This document shows, piece by piece, positions 10,611-20,856 of a stretch of DNA of 64,000 nucleotides. Origin of the DNA: Flectonema sp. DT1601 (taxonomy: Eukaryota > Euglenozoa > Diplonemea > Diplonemida > Diplonemidae). The position numbers and the translations under genes are program-made. Numbering within the stretch: position 1 is the stretch's first letter; each line of letters opens with the position of its first letter. A model generated the notes under the pieces. The model was not told the origin of the DNA, made no database searches, and saw only the letters and a list, made by a program, of their open reading frames with translations. The stretch is from assembly GCA_964019425.1 (NCBI GenBank), contig OZ025811.1, forward strand, positions 248,001 to 312,000, written 5' to 3'.

Positions 10611-10880
10611 TGCAGGAACAACCCGCGTAAGTATTTTATTTTTTTTGTTTCATGATTTCTGCTGTTTCTTGTGTTGTGATCTTTGAAGGGATCACCTTAC
10701 AATTGATAAGAAAACAACCTAACACCCGTTGGCTAAAGATGCCATGTGCATCCTGCAAATGAATCACTATAAAGAAGCGGTCAGTAAGTAGCACTCACGT
10801 TGCCAATCATCCCACCATGTGATTCTTTTTTTTTCCCCTCAGAAGAATATCTGCCACTGTCTACATCAACACTACATTAG
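10611..10880 (+). other. Possible small spliced plus-strand gene
   Basis: An ATG at 10611 is followed after 17 nt by a GTAAGT donor. A second, very good intron (donor GTAAGT after GCGGTCA near 10787, ending in a T/C tract and CCTCAG near 10841) joins two pieces in one frame whose product has a TPR-like NHYKEAVKEY stretch and stops at TAG 10878-10880. The first intron's acceptor could not be placed without a frame conflict, so the 5' half is unresolved. If real, it is one of the few plus-strand genes in the window. Confidence 0.3.
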
Positions 10881-11754
10881 CCTTGACGGACTAAGGGCAC
10901 TATTCTCGATTGCTTGGTAGCTTCTTATACAGCAAAGAGCAACGATATATACAAAATAAAAGTAAAGAACAGCGTGACTGCGAAGATAAAACAGGGGATT
11001 GGAGGATTTTTTTTTTTTTTTGGGGGGGAAGACACTTTTGCAGGGGCAGTCGGGTGCTATGAATAAAGGGTACAAAAAGTACACTCACCTTAAAGGGAAG
11101 GTTGAAGCGTATCTATGTGTTATTTCTACTACCCGAAGTAGACTTATCTCTCCGACCAGGCAATTGGTAATAAACAATATAGTCTACGGGAGAAGGAGGG
11201 ATATCTCAAACATATCAAAATGGCGGTTACCCTTCGCGGACAGCTGCTCAGCATTGTCCCACGCAAGAAACCTAAGAACAAGCAATAATATTAAAAGAAA
11301 AATAAAAGACTGCACTTCACGGAACTGGATAACTTTTTTGTTTTTATGCACGAACCGGTTGCAGTAATTTCTCTAGACAGGTACTAAAAGGCGACTAAAA
11401 AATGAAATCAAGCAGCCTAAAATAGCTCCCTTTTGGTACTCTGCGAGAAATGAATTTAACGAAGTCGACAAATGGAGTCAACGAAATGTTCTTCAATTCC
11501 TAACTCACTTTCGTCATGGGATTCGCAACGACAGACTCAACCTGTTAGATCTGACGTCCATTCATGCGAGTCGGGGCAACGTAACGAATAGAAGCCCATC
11601 CCTTCCTCAAGAACCACAATATCAACTGTGACAGGAACTACATGCGGAGCGGTTCGCCATTGCACATAACTTGTGGAATTTCCTGTTTTGTTAATTCTCG
11701 TCATCACGTTCAGCCATAGTAATTATCATAAAGTGAATAAAGTAAAATAAAGAA
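10881..11754. other. Intergenic; one 22-codon plus-strand sORF
   Basis: No long frame on either strand. A short frame at 11220-11288 (+) reads MAVTLRGQLLSIVPRKK and ends in PKNKQ; it has normal composition but no other support. Minus-strand AAG/GTGAGTGT near 11083-11092 looks like a splice donor with no partner exon identified. T and G runs lie at 11007-11027. Confidence 0.4.
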
Positions 11755-12228
11755 TTATACCTCACGTTTTGGGGGTCCAAGAGACATTTGTCTTTCGTGT
11801 TCAGTTTGAAAAGTCTCTTCTGGAGGAGATGTTACAATATCGAAGACCATACAGCTGCTAACACTCTCTTGTAGATGTGGTGACTGTGGTGAGCCAGGTT
11901 GGTGTTTGTCAGTATCTACGTCACTGAAATCTTCCTTTTTAGGGGACTTTGGAGATCCTACTTGAGAATCACAAACTGGGTCTACGTGCTTCAGACTGTT
12001 GCATTCCGAACTGTTACTTCGATTTAGTTTATTTGACTTACTCCCAGTGGGGGTGTTTGCTTTTCGTAGAGACTGCTCCCTCTTCAGTTGTTCCTTCTGT
12101 TCATTTACAATCTTTCTTGCTACTGGTTGTGGTTTCTCAACTTTCTCTACCTTGTCTGGAGGTCGTCTTGGGGGAGAGGAGCTGCTATTTTGCGGTTTGG
12201 CTGCCTCTTTCCCACCACATCCTCCCAT
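11755..12228 (-). CDS. Small protein with an N-terminal acylation signal (MGGC)
   Basis: 157 aa, TAA stop. I start at 12228 because the product then begins MGGCGGKE, a good N-myristoylation signal (Gly2, small residue at 5-6) with Cys4 available for palmitoylation. An in-frame upstream ATG gives a spurious hydrophobic lead. The rest is Ser/Pro/Lys-rich and probably disordered, with repeated SPK, SPP and GSP sites that look like phosphorylation targets. It is likely a membrane-tethered, phosphorylated adaptor, by inference; no family was recognised. A TTCAG acceptor lies 24 nt upstream and a GTGAAT donor at 12333-12338 would give an 86-bp leader intron. The last codons GAG GTA TAA also resemble a splice donor, so the gene could continue. 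Confidence 0.65.
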   Translation of the reverse strand: MGGCGGKEAAKPQNSSSSPPRRPPDKVEKVEKPQPVARKIVNEQKEQLKREQSLRKANTPTGSKSNKLNRSNSSECNSLKHVDPVCDSQVGSPKSPKKEDFSDVDTDKHQPGSPQSPHLQESVSSCMVFDIVTSPPEETFQTEHERQMSLGPPKREV

Positions 12229-12599
12229 TGTTATTGAGTCAAGAAGGGAGCCCTGAACGACGGGAAGAAAAAAAATTAAAAGTACAAGCTTAATAAAAAG
12301 AAAACTATTTTTATTTTCCATCTCTTTTCTCAATTCACCTTAGCAAATTAACTTACTACTAATAGTTCAGTAACGAGAGACTTGTTCACTAAATCTCCAC
12401 AACTACCTGATTAAAGGGTTTACTGTGTGTGTGTAAGTACAAAAAAAAACCACAATAAACACACAACACATTAGGATACCATAATCTAACTGGTATACAG
12501 TGTAAGTACAATAACATCTCAATTCACAGCCACCGTGTAACACTGTTTACTACTATCTGTGATGTCGTCTTCGGTGTCCAAGCATTCTCAACAACAACG

Positions 12600-12854
12600 T
12601 TATGTTATTGTGACGTTTTGAATAGAAATGGGAGCAACAGCAGTCCCTCTCTGTGTTCCAGAAAGAGTTAAGCAAGCTGACGTGTGGGTTTTTGAATTCC
12701 GTTGATTGAATGCGACGGCTGTCTGTTTACGAAGACCGAGTCTAACTCCCTTTAATGGATCGCCATTGAAATCGCCATCCATTTGATTCTTACTCCACTG
12801 AGTATCAATCCCTGGTACGGATGCTACAGCTGGTTGTGCTGCTGATTGCGCCAT
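12600..12854 (-). CDS. Unknown 84-aa protein
   Basis: Frame ends in TAA. The start at 12854 gives MAQSAAQPAV...; a CACCCAACAG acceptor lies 14 nt upstream, matching the pattern at neighbouring genes, with a GTAGATG donor at 12906-12912. The product is hydrophilic, Gly/Thr/Gln-rich, with no membrane span and no motif I know. It could be a small structural or binding protein. Support is composition, start context and strand. Confidence 0.55.
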   Translation of the reverse strand: MAQSAAQPAVASVPGIDTQWSKNQMDGDFNGDPLKGVRLGLRKQTAVAFNQRNSKTHTSACLTLSGTQRGTAVAPISIQNVTIT

Positions 12855-13588
12855 ATTGATAATTAATTCTGTTGGGTGAAGATAAGTAATTACAAACAAA
12901 TATTACATCTACCTCTACACAGTATTCTTTATTGACTTATCTCCATGTCGGATCACACTGTTTTTTCCTCACCGTGCGTGCAATTCTATTTTATTTTCTT
13001 AAAAGAATATCTACTTCTTAGGTAGCAGAGAGAACGTATCAAACTTTCTGAATAACAAATAAAACCGGGTCTCCGGGTTTTTCGGGATGGGAAAAAAAGA
13101 CATTAAATTGTCATTTTTTTTTTTTGTTTTTTTGTTTTTTTTTTTTGGTTTGGTAAAACATCGAATGTTAGGGAGTTTTATCTTCGTCTTTTATTAATAA
13201 TTATTATAATTTATTACCTTTTTTTTTGCTTTTTTTTTTTTTTTTGTTTGTTTTCCACCCAACAGAGAAACTACCCGATTACAGATTGAACCAACGTGAT
13301 GAACAGCTTATAATGATATGCCACCCGCTGAAGTAATAAAACGACAACAGTAATGTGCTACTACAGCAATGATCATTTCCTTGCTTCGAACTGCCGAAGC
13401 AGATAATATGATCACGTCCAGTAACAAAATGAGTGATAAAGGCGGGTAGTTTTGCCACGAGTGGTAACAGGCAAAAAAAAAAAAAAAAACAACACAGGAA
13501 CAATCATAATATTATTGGTCGATGATTGGTCGATAATCAAATCCAATATTAAAAAAAAAACCAGACTCGAATTAGCAAAAAGAATTGC
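12855..13588. other. Intergenic between kinesin and the 84-aa gene
   Basis: Holds T runs at ~13117-13146 and ~13219-13246, an A run at ~13473-13489, and a short direct repeat of ATTGGTCGAT near 13514-13534. No gene is seen; a 74-codon minus frame has a poly-Phe start and is not called. Confidence 0.5.
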
Positions 13589-16033
13589 TTAGTCAATTTT
13601 TTCATCTTCTTCAGCCATTAGATGGGCATGTTGGTTTCGATGTCCTCCCTTTATAACTTTTACGACATTGCGAACTTTAGAAGTTGTAAAGGTCTTCGCA
13701 GAACGGAGATATTTATCCTTCCAGTAGTTGAGCTCCTCACGGATGCGAGCACATTCATTTTTAATTTTTTCCTTCTCAGCTGCAGTTACCTCTTTCAGAT
13801 GTTTGATGTGTCTCTTGTCATCCTTGATACCCGCTTTTAAGTTTTCAATTCGCTCATTTCTGATAGCGAGTTTCTTTTCAGCTAATTTATATTCCAATCG
13901 ATGCGTAGCGATCTCGTTTACCAGTTCTGCGTAGCCTGCGGCTTGTTCATCGTGTTGGGCTTCAAGGCGTTGGAGTTGCTTTCGGAGTTTCTGTTTGGAA
14001 GAAGCCGACATTAGGCGTTGGTGTTCGAGTCTTTGCTCATACAGAGCCATGTCAAGATCAATTACTTTCTCACATTTATTTTGAAGGTCTTTGAGGAGGG
14101 AATTACGTAGCTCTTTTGTTTCAGTGACATGCCTCTCCATTTCTATTGTTTTTCGTGCGAGTTGCTTCTCCTTTTCTGATATTTCTAACTTCGCATCATT
14201 TAGAGCAGCTCTTGGAATGGTGTCGCTGTCAGCAGCGGCTTTAACAAGTTTTCGTAGTCGAGATATTTCTTCGATCTTCCCATCAACGGTATCGGGTATA
14301 GTGATGTCATCAGATTCTATTTGTGATATGAAATCCGGTCGTTGTTGTTCCCATTTTTGTTGCAATTCCCTGTTTGAGTCAACTAGAGCGCAGTCAATCC
14401 TGGCGAATTCAGCGATTTTCGCTCGTAGTTCTCTTCTGAAAGTTTCTTCTTCAAGTCTGAGTTCTTGTTTTTCTCGTCTCCAGGCAGCTACTTGCTTTTC
14501 TTGATCTTCATCAAGATCACCACCACCCATGCCGTGAGTGTCTATGTGAGATTGAATTTTTTTCAAAGCAATTCCCAATGTTATAACTTCCTTTGATGCT
14601 TCGTCGAAAGCAGCTCCACTCTTAACCAGTAAGACTTGTCTTGCTGTGTTTTGTTCTTTTTCTTTGGTGGCTGCTACCTGAACCTGATCAAACTTTTCTG
14701 TTAATTCACCAAAGCGAACTTCCCAAGCGTCTGATTCTTCTTGATAGAGGCTGACTTGAGTCTTGTAGTGGTCAAGCATTGATTGTTTTACTTTGTCAAC
14801 TTCTTGTAGTTCTGTTATTTCATTTTCAAGATCTATTTTTTGACTTTCCATTGCTTCTCTTTCTTCTTTTAGTTCGGCTTCTAATTTTGCGTTATCAGCA
14901 GTGTCCAAAACATCTGATGCTATGGCTGGTAGACCTTTGCTTGATCGAAGCTGACTCATTTCTTTCTCCATTTTCGCAAGAAGAATCTTATATTCGCCCA
15001 CAGTTAACTCTCTGTTGATTTTAGCTTTGTTGGTGATTGATTTCGCGCGTTGACCGAATCGGAGGGTTGACAAAGTTTCGAACTGGTTGTATTCACTCAT
15101 AGATCCGCAAATAATTAATGATGTCCGACTATTTCCTCCTAGAGAATCTTGTAGTAGTCTTGTCAGTTTTGAGTCTCTGTATGGAACGTGACTTACTCTT
15201 TTATCTGTTAAAGCATTTATTACTTGTCCCAATGATGATAGAGATTTATTTATTAATTTTGCTTCTTCAAGTTGTTGACCTTCGGCTTTAGTTTTTCCAA
15301 CTTTTTCAGAACCAGCGAGATCAACTAAGTATAATTTTCCTGCTTTTTGATCAAGCTTTACAGAGTGTTTTTGTGTTACCGTAATAGAGAATATAGCATG
15401 CGATCTAGAGCTGTCGGCATTCATTCTTGTTGATGCGACTGCTCTGTTATTTGCACCATGGCTCATTAGTTCAAATATCTCTTCAGGATCGCTGACGTGT
15501 TCCTCTGTCGCTCCAGCTATAAATACTCCTTTCCCACTTTTAAAGTCTTCATGAAGCTGTAAGTTTATCTTACTTGGATCAAACAAATCTCTAATCTTCT
15601 CCATGTAGATCTCAACGTATGAAACTTTGATTGAGAATTCAATGTCTGGATCGGAGTTTTCAACATTCACAAATATCTGATCAACACAACGAGGAATTAT
15701 ACCTTTCATTACATCATCAGAACTGTCAGGTCCCATCATTGTATGTGTTTTACCGGAACCAGTTTGTCCGTAGACAAATATAGTTCCATTGTATCCTTTG
15801 AAAACGTCAGCAACAACGGGTTTTCCAACACACGCATATACGTCTGTTTGTATGCTGTCACTTGCGAAAACCCGATCAAAAGTAAAAGAATGTTTTCCCT
15901 GTCCTTCAGCTATTAGTGATATCTCTGCAGTCTCGTCTGTTGTTTTCATTACTTCGGTTCCACCTTCCGAAATTTCTAACTTATTAAGTGGTCTGAACCT
16001 CGCCACGACTTTGATATTATTGTCATCAGGCAT
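13589..16033 (-). CDS. Kinesin-1-type heavy chain
   Basis: 814 aa, TAA stop, no intron in the coding part. An N-terminal motor domain covers ~6-335 with the P-loop GQTGSGKT (89-96), switch I SSRSH (208-212), switch II DLAGSE (238-243), the YRDSKLTRLLQDSLGGN helix (285-301) and a neck linker KSITNKAKIN. A long coiled-coil stalk follows from ~345 to ~780. The tail KVRNVVKVIKGGH lies where kinesin-1 heavy chains carry the autoinhibitory IAK segment (QIAKPIRPGH), but the IAK itself is not conserved. It is somewhat shorter than animal KHC (~960 aa) and predicted to be a plus-end-directed microtubule motor. A leader intron (16057-16128, GTGAGT...ACAG, 72 bp) ends 23 nt before the ATG. Confidence 0.95.
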   Translation of the reverse strand: MPDDNNIKVVARFRPLNKLEISEGGTEVMKTTDETAEISLIAEGQGKHSFTFDRVFASDSIQTDVYACVGKPVVADVFKGYNGTIFVYGQTGSGKTHTMMGPDSSDDVMKGIIPRCVDQIFVNVENSDPDIEFSIKVSYVEIYMEKIRDLFDPSKINLQLHEDFKSGKGVFIAGATEEHVSDPEEIFELMSHGANNRAVASTRMNADSSRSHAIFSITVTQKHSVKLDQKAGKLYLVDLAGSEKVGKTKAEGQQLEEAKLINKSLSSLGQVINALTDKRVSHVPYRDSKLTRLLQDSLGGNSRTSLIICGSMSEYNQFETLSTLRFGQRAKSITNKAKINRELTVGEYKILLAKMEKEMSQLRSSKGLPAIASDVLDTADNAKLEAELKEEREAMESQKIDLENEITELQEVDKVKQSMLDHYKTQVSLYQEESDAWEVRFGELTEKFDQVQVAATKEKEQNTARQVLLVKSGAAFDEASKEVITLGIALKKIQSHIDTHGMGGGDLDEDQEKQVAAWRREKQELRLEEETFRRELRAKIAEFARIDCALVDSNRELQQKWEQQRPDFISQIESDDITIPDTVDGKIEEISRLRKLVKAAADSDTIPRAALNDAKLEISEKEKQLARKTIEMERHVTETKELRNSLLKDLQNKCEKVIDLDMALYEQRLEHQRLMSASSKQKLRKQLQRLEAQHDEQAAGYAELVNEIATHRLEYKLAEKKLAIRNERIENLKAGIKDDKRHIKHLKEVTAAEKEKIKNECARIREELNYWKDKYLRSAKTFTTSKVRNVVKVIKGGHRNQHAHLMAEEDEKID

Positions 16034-16477
16034 TTTTGTGTGACGACTTTTTTTTTCTGTTAATTTTTTTTTGTTTGAAGAAAAAGAAGAAAAAAAAAAA
16101 ATAAGTCAAAATTACTAATCATACTCACCACTCTTGATCTGAACCCACTTTCTATGGTAATAAGAATTTCAAAAAAAAAAAACTGATTGTGTTAGATAAC
16201 CATCTAAACAACACCTCATATGGTCAACGTGTCCCACTAGATATATCAAAGAGGTTGAGCAAAAAAAAAAAAAAAATGAAAAGCACGAATTTCTGATAGA
16301 AACCAGAATTACTTTAAAAAACTTAATTCTTTTTTATTTTTTTCAAATAGTGTAATGACAATGGTCATAATCTTTTTACAATTTTTGCTAAAATTCTCTC
16401 TTTTTTTTTTTTTTTGAAAATGTAAATTGTAAAATAAACATTTAACAAAACGGCTAGACATGAATGCGTACATTCAT
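16034..16477 (-). promoter_or_regulatory. Kinesin leader intron and upstream intergenic DNA
   Basis: On the minus strand GTGAGTATG (starting at 16128) and TTAACAG (ending at 16057) bound a 72-bp candidate 5'-UTR intron, the size of the proven-by-frame introns in the LIP1-like gene. The rest, up to the next gene's stop at 16478, is A/T runs with no open frame. Confidence 0.5.
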
Positions 16478-18235
16478 CTAACTTAAATCAAGCTGAATAT
16501 CTGTGAAATCTAAAGTTAATGAGGATCTTTGTGGCGACCCATCCTCAACAAGAGAAGAGAGTAACATCTTCAACTCGTCCTCTGTTTTCCCTTCTCTCAA
16601 GTTAACAACCATGGATGCTATAGAAACTTTATCTCTTTGTGATAAAGGTATTCTTGATTGCCTTAAGTATAGGAGCGTTGCATCATTACATTCAGAATAA
16701 GGGTTTTCCTTTATGTGATACATCCACTCTCCGTCGATAACTTCACCATCAGATTTGATCAACAATTCTTGATTAGACTCGCTGAGAGCAAATAAAAAAC
16801 AATCATCACCACAACATGATAAAGTTACATTCAGTAATTGCAATGGAAGATCAGTACACTCTTCAGCAGTTTTCCCGTTACATAATACAGAGTAGTTGTG
16901 TTTCCTGGCATATCGTTCAATGAGATGAATTGCTATTGTTGGTTTACCAATCTCTGTAAACCTTCTCATTATAATTGAACCTAAATCTCCCTTTACAACT
17001 CTACCCGTAGCGATAGCTGAATTCGTTGTCAGCTGAGCATACGGCGTAACCTTCAAGCAAGCTCTAAATTTAGCCGCCGCTTTCAGCGCAGATGCAGCGT
17101 GAGAGCAAGCAACCTTAATAGCGTTAAATGAAATATGAAAGCGATCACCAACAAACAGTTCAACAACACCCTTATAAGTACCCATGACGCATAAAGCAGT
17201 CTCAGTCATGGTAGCGTGCATTAGTTTATATTCTGAAACTGACTGATCCAACACAGAAAGAGAGTTTTTAATATTCATAACGAGGAGGGTCGCTCGGCAC
17301 CACGAGAGGTCAGCTTGAAAACGTTCGCTGATTTCTATGGATTTAGTTTCTTGAGTTCCACTTTTCATCGATTGTGATGCTGCTTGAGAAGCAGCAATCT
17401 CCTCGGAGCTGCCGTCGTTCTCAAAACAAGATCTTGGAAGGTAGGGTTTGTACTGACTCAGATTTCTTAATATCCTACGCAGTGTTTCTTCAAGCTCTGA
17501 TGGAAGACCTTCTGCATTATTCAGAACTAGAGTGGCCTTATCGATTTCAAACGCTGCGATACAGGTTGCTATAGTTTGCGTGGTGCGGATCGATGATTCC
17601 ATTTTTGCATTCTCCGCCGTGACAGAATCAGCGAAACTTCTCGTGAAATAATAATCTAAATAAAATACCGACAGAACCATGAAAAACATCGATAGAGATC
17701 TGCCTACATCAGGACAAGGAGGCTCCTCACAATTACAGTCACGAGGTCTTCTATCATACGATGGAAACCCACTCATGTCATACAAACCAAAGCGAAAAGC
17801 ACCTTCACCTGCTGCAATGAACTGTTGCACAGTGGTAGCAATAATAATACCAATTGTGAGGTTTTTACTTAGTCTACAAGTCAGTGCTATATCAACAAAT
17901 AATATTACGTTAGGAGCTGTGCGAACTGCATTAGACGCAGCAGAATTCGTATCCAAAATCAGGACGCAAATTGTTGAACACATTAGTGTGATTGATAAGA
18001 CTGTTTCGTATGCCTTTTTCTTTACTAATAAACTAATCAACGCGCCAACTAGCGCAAAAGCGATGCAGTAACATGCAGCAGTCGGAAGCGGCTTAGTCAT
18101 TTTCCGTACTACTACCAGCATAACACAAAGACCACCAATTGAAAGGCATAATAAAATCTTTTTCCTAGTCCGTTCCAATGGAGTGTCGGTGGGAAGCATA
18201 ACAAACTCGAACAGATTGCAGCACGAGAACCCCAT
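16478..18235 (-). CDS. 6-TM protein with degenerate class III cyclase domain (copy 1)
   Basis: 585 aa. Six hydrophobic spans lie at ~27-45, 52-71, 78-96, 107-121, 125-143 and 180-198, followed by a helical linker ending in the motif QYKPYLPRSCF (261-271). A cyclase-homology domain covers ~313-450: GVVELFVGDRFHISFNA (357-372) matches the family's GG..KFIGD...FG strand-turn-strand and GRVVKGDLGS..RR.FTEIG (411-430) matches GpvvvGnvGs..R.dytviG. The first metal-binding Asp, expected in the strand at ~315-325, is replaced (LLVMNIKNS), so activity is doubtful while Asp364 is kept. The protein is probably a membrane sensor or regulatory pseudo-cyclase. It begins MGFSCC, possibly acylated. A tandem paralog lies at 19138-20856. 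Confidence 0.8.
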   Translation of the reverse strand: MGFSCCNLFEFVMLPTDTPLERTRKKILLCLSIGGLCVMLVVVRKMTKPLPTAACYCIAFALVGALISLLVKKKAYETVLSITLMCSTICVLILDTNSAASNAVRTAPNVILFVDIALTCRLSKNLTIGIIIATTVQQFIAAGEGAFRFGLYDMSGFPSYDRRPRDCNCEEPPCPDVGRSLSMFFMVLSVFYLDYYFTRSFADSVTAENAKMESSIRTTQTIATCIAAFEIDKATLVLNNAEGLPSELEETLRRILRNLSQYKPYLPRSCFENDGSSEEIAASQAASQSMKSGTQETKSIEISERFQADLSWCRATLLVMNIKNSLSVLDQSVSEYKLMHATMTETALCVMGTYKGVVELFVGDRFHISFNAIKVACSHAASALKAAAKFRACLKVTPYAQLTTNSAIATGRVVKGDLGSIIMRRFTEIGKPTIAIHLIERYARKHNYSVLCNGKTAEECTDLPLQLLNVTLSCCGDDCFLFALSESNQELLIKSDGEVIDGEWMYHIKENPYSECNDATLLYLRQSRIPLSQRDKVSIASMVVNLREGKTEDELKMLLSSLVEDGSPQRSSLTLDFTDIQLDLS

Positions 18236-19137
18236 TTTTTCCCCTCCGTTCTTTTTCTTTTTTTTTTCCTTAAAAAAGAGAAATCACCTACCCTGACCTG
18301 CCGTCCTTTAACCCCAAATAATCAATTTACAATATTTTAGTCAGATGCGCTGTGTGATTTAAATTAACTAGTTAGTAATAATGGTTATCAGTCAAGAAGG
18401 GAGGAGGGAGGTAAACTTCAATCGAATGCAAAAGTTCGTAAGACAACAAACAAATAATGGTGTAAGGACCCAATCGCAAAAGGTTGTAGTTTATATGCTT
18501 CGGCCGGAAGTGATCGACTCCCAGGCTCCCACCTTGCCCAGAGGCTAACAGGTTGAAATCAATTAAAGAAATAGCGGCGGAAGATAAAAAATCTTTTTAA
18601 TTCCATATACAATATCTTTCTTTATAATACGACCATATGTTCTACAAGCCCACATACCACGAAAGAAAATAGAAATCCCCGGAACAGTATCGAAGACCGC
18701 TCACCCCGGTTGTCCAAAACATTATATTTGTATTGTGGGCTTACCGGGCAGCACATAAGCCATATCACTCAGCAATAAATGAAAACAAAAGGATCAGGCA
18801 AGGTGACAGTCAGTTTATAGTCATAACTGCGACGGACCAAAAGCCGTGGTTCCTACGTGATCAATCACCGTAGTATTAACCAGGTCTGCTGGCTTAACCC
18901 CTAATAGGCAACTGAGAGAGTAATGTAAATGATAAATAAATAAATAAATGATGTAAATGTTAATTAAAAACAAAACATGGCTTTGCCAAAGACGCTATTA
19001 CTCCTGAATTAGTTAAGAATTAGGAAGAAGAAGAGAAAAGGAAAAAGAGAATGAGGAACTAATAGTCACCTTGTGATGGTAACCACAGGGACTTAGTGTA
19101 AGTAGCACACTTACAAAATAAGATGTAAATTACAATC
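18236..19137. repeat. Spacer with dispersed repeat shared with the R-gene spacers
   Basis: Positions 18583-18840 are nearly identical to 33049-33298 and partly to 49800-49880 and 57420-57495. The segment reads open on the plus strand (product stretch IIFVLWAYRAAHKP) in the two longer copies. An (AAAT)n microsatellite sits at ~18930-18950. This places a copy of an R-spacer block between the two cyclase-like genes. Confidence 0.7.
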
Positions 19138-20856
19138 CTAATTAAAACAAAAACTTAAAGGTGATCGAAGTGTACTATCTTTAAGAAGAGAAGACAGTAA
19201 AACCTGCATTTCATCATTCGCAGTTTCTTCGTTTGAGGTGTCAGTCATCAGACTACAGATCAATTCTTTATTTCTTTCAGACACAGGAATTAGTGATTGT
19301 CTGAGGTACGTCTGCATTGCGCAATTGCGCTTTGAATAGGGATTAGACTTTATGTGATACATCCACTCTCCGGCAACAACTCTCTCGTTGCCAATTAGCG
19401 ATGGCTGATCAGACTGGTTTAGTTCGAAAATAAAACATTCATCTCCACAACATGATAAAGTTACGTTCAGCAATTGCAATGGAAGATCCATACACTCTTC
19501 AGCAGTACTGCTATTACATAAAATAAAGTAGTCGTAACTTCTCGCAAATCTCTCGATGAGATTGACTGCGACTACCGACTCTCCAATTTCTGTAAATCTC
19601 CTCATTATAATCGAACCAAGATCTCCTTTCACTATTCTACCAGAAGCAACAGCTGAATTGAATTCTAAGTCAGCAAGCAGACTATTCCTCAGTTGAACAT
19701 TTAAATTAACTGCTGTCTTCAACGCAGATGCAGCGTGTGTGCAATTAGTCTTAATTGCGTTAAATGAAATATGAAAGCGATCACCGACAAACAGTTCAAC
19801 AACACCCTTATAAGTTCCTGAGACAAGCAGAGCAGTCTCTGTCATGGTACTGTGCATATTTTTGTATTCTAAAACAGATTCATACAACACAGAAAGAGCG
19901 TCTTTGACATTTATGATGAGAATTGTTGCTCGACACCACGAGAGGTCAGCTTGCAAAACCTTGGACTTACTCAGCTCAGTTTCGCAACCCAGTGTGTCAG
20001 ATTCCGAAGGTAAGGTAGCCTGATCAGCCGAGTCGTCATCAACATTATCAAAACAGGATCTTGGAAGGTAGGGTTTGTACTGATTCAGATTTCCTAGTAT
20101 CTTACGCAGGGTTTCTTCAAGCTCTGTTGGAAGACCTTCCTCAACTCGCAACACTTGCATGGCCTCGTCAATTTCAAACGCTGCGATACAGATTGCTATG
20201 GTGTGCGTGGTACGAATCGCCGATTCCATTTTTGCATTCTCCTTCGTGACCGATTCAGCGAAGCTTCTTGTAAAGTAGAAGTCCAGAAGAAATATCGCCA
20301 TCACCAAAATGAAGGTACACGCAGCCCTATTGGCATCAGCACAGGGTGGTTCGTCACAATAACAATCAATTGTTCTTTCGTCATATGGTGCGGAAGTCGA
20401 AACATCGTAAATACCAATTCGAAAAGAGGCCTCAAACAATACTACGAGTTCCTGTATTGTTGTAGTTCCTAAAATAAAAACTGTCAACTTCCCGCTAAGT
20501 CTACAAGTCAAAGCGATGTCAACAAATACTATAATACATGAAATGGTACGAATTCGATTAGCTGCAACAGCATTGAAATCTATGCTCAGCAAACAAACCG
20601 TCAAACTCATCAGTAGCATTGACAACACTTTCTCAGAAGCTTCCTTTTTTATGACTAAAATCATCAATGATAATGCTAGGCATGCTATTACCACTAAGCA
20701 TCCAATAATTGGGACGATTTCAATCAAGGTCGCGAATACCCCGAGAGACACCACCATCCCTACGGTAGTTAAGTAATATAAAACCTTTTTCCTCGTGCAT
20801 TCAATAGGCGAGTCATTTGGTAGTATAATGTGTTTCAGAGGACTACATATTCTCAT
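19138..20856 (-). CDS. 6-TM protein with degenerate class III cyclase domain (copy 2)
   Basis: 572 aa from the ATG at 20856 (MRICSPLKHI, aligned with the start of copy 1); the frame upstream lacks an ATG. It is colinear with copy 1 throughout: six spans, the NQYKPYLPRSCF motif, GVVELFVGDRFHISFNA, and GRIVKGDLGSIIMRRFTEIG. The first metal-binding position again lacks Asp (LIINVKDALSVL has an Asp two residues on). The two copies diverge most in the linker after CF, at the N-terminus and at the C-terminal tail, so the duplication is not recent. A CAG lies 12 nt before the ATG. The role is as for copy 1; shared ligand sensing in a heteromer is only a guess. Confidence 0.8.
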   Translation of the reverse strand: MRICSPLKHIILPNDSPIECTRKKVLYYLTTVGMVVSLGVFATLIEIVPIIGCLVVIACLALSLMILVIKKEASEKVLSMLLMSLTVCLLSIDFNAVAANRIRTISCIIVFVDIALTCRLSGKLTVFILGTTTIQELVVLFEASFRIGIYDVSTSAPYDERTIDCYCDEPPCADANRAACTFILVMAIFLLDFYFTRSFAESVTKENAKMESAIRTTHTIAICIAAFEIDEAMQVLRVEEGLPTELEETLRKILGNLNQYKPYLPRSCFDNVDDDSADQATLPSESDTLGCETELSKSKVLQADLSWCRATILIINVKDALSVLYESVLEYKNMHSTMTETALLVSGTYKGVVELFVGDRFHISFNAIKTNCTHAASALKTAVNLNVQLRNSLLADLEFNSAVASGRIVKGDLGSIIMRRFTEIGESVVAVNLIERFARSYDYFILCNSSTAEECMDLPLQLLNVTLSCCGDECFIFELNQSDQPSLIGNERVVAGEWMYHIKSNPYSKRNCAMQTYLRQSLIPVSERNKELICSLMTDTSNEETANDEMQVLLSSLLKDSTLRSPLSFCFN

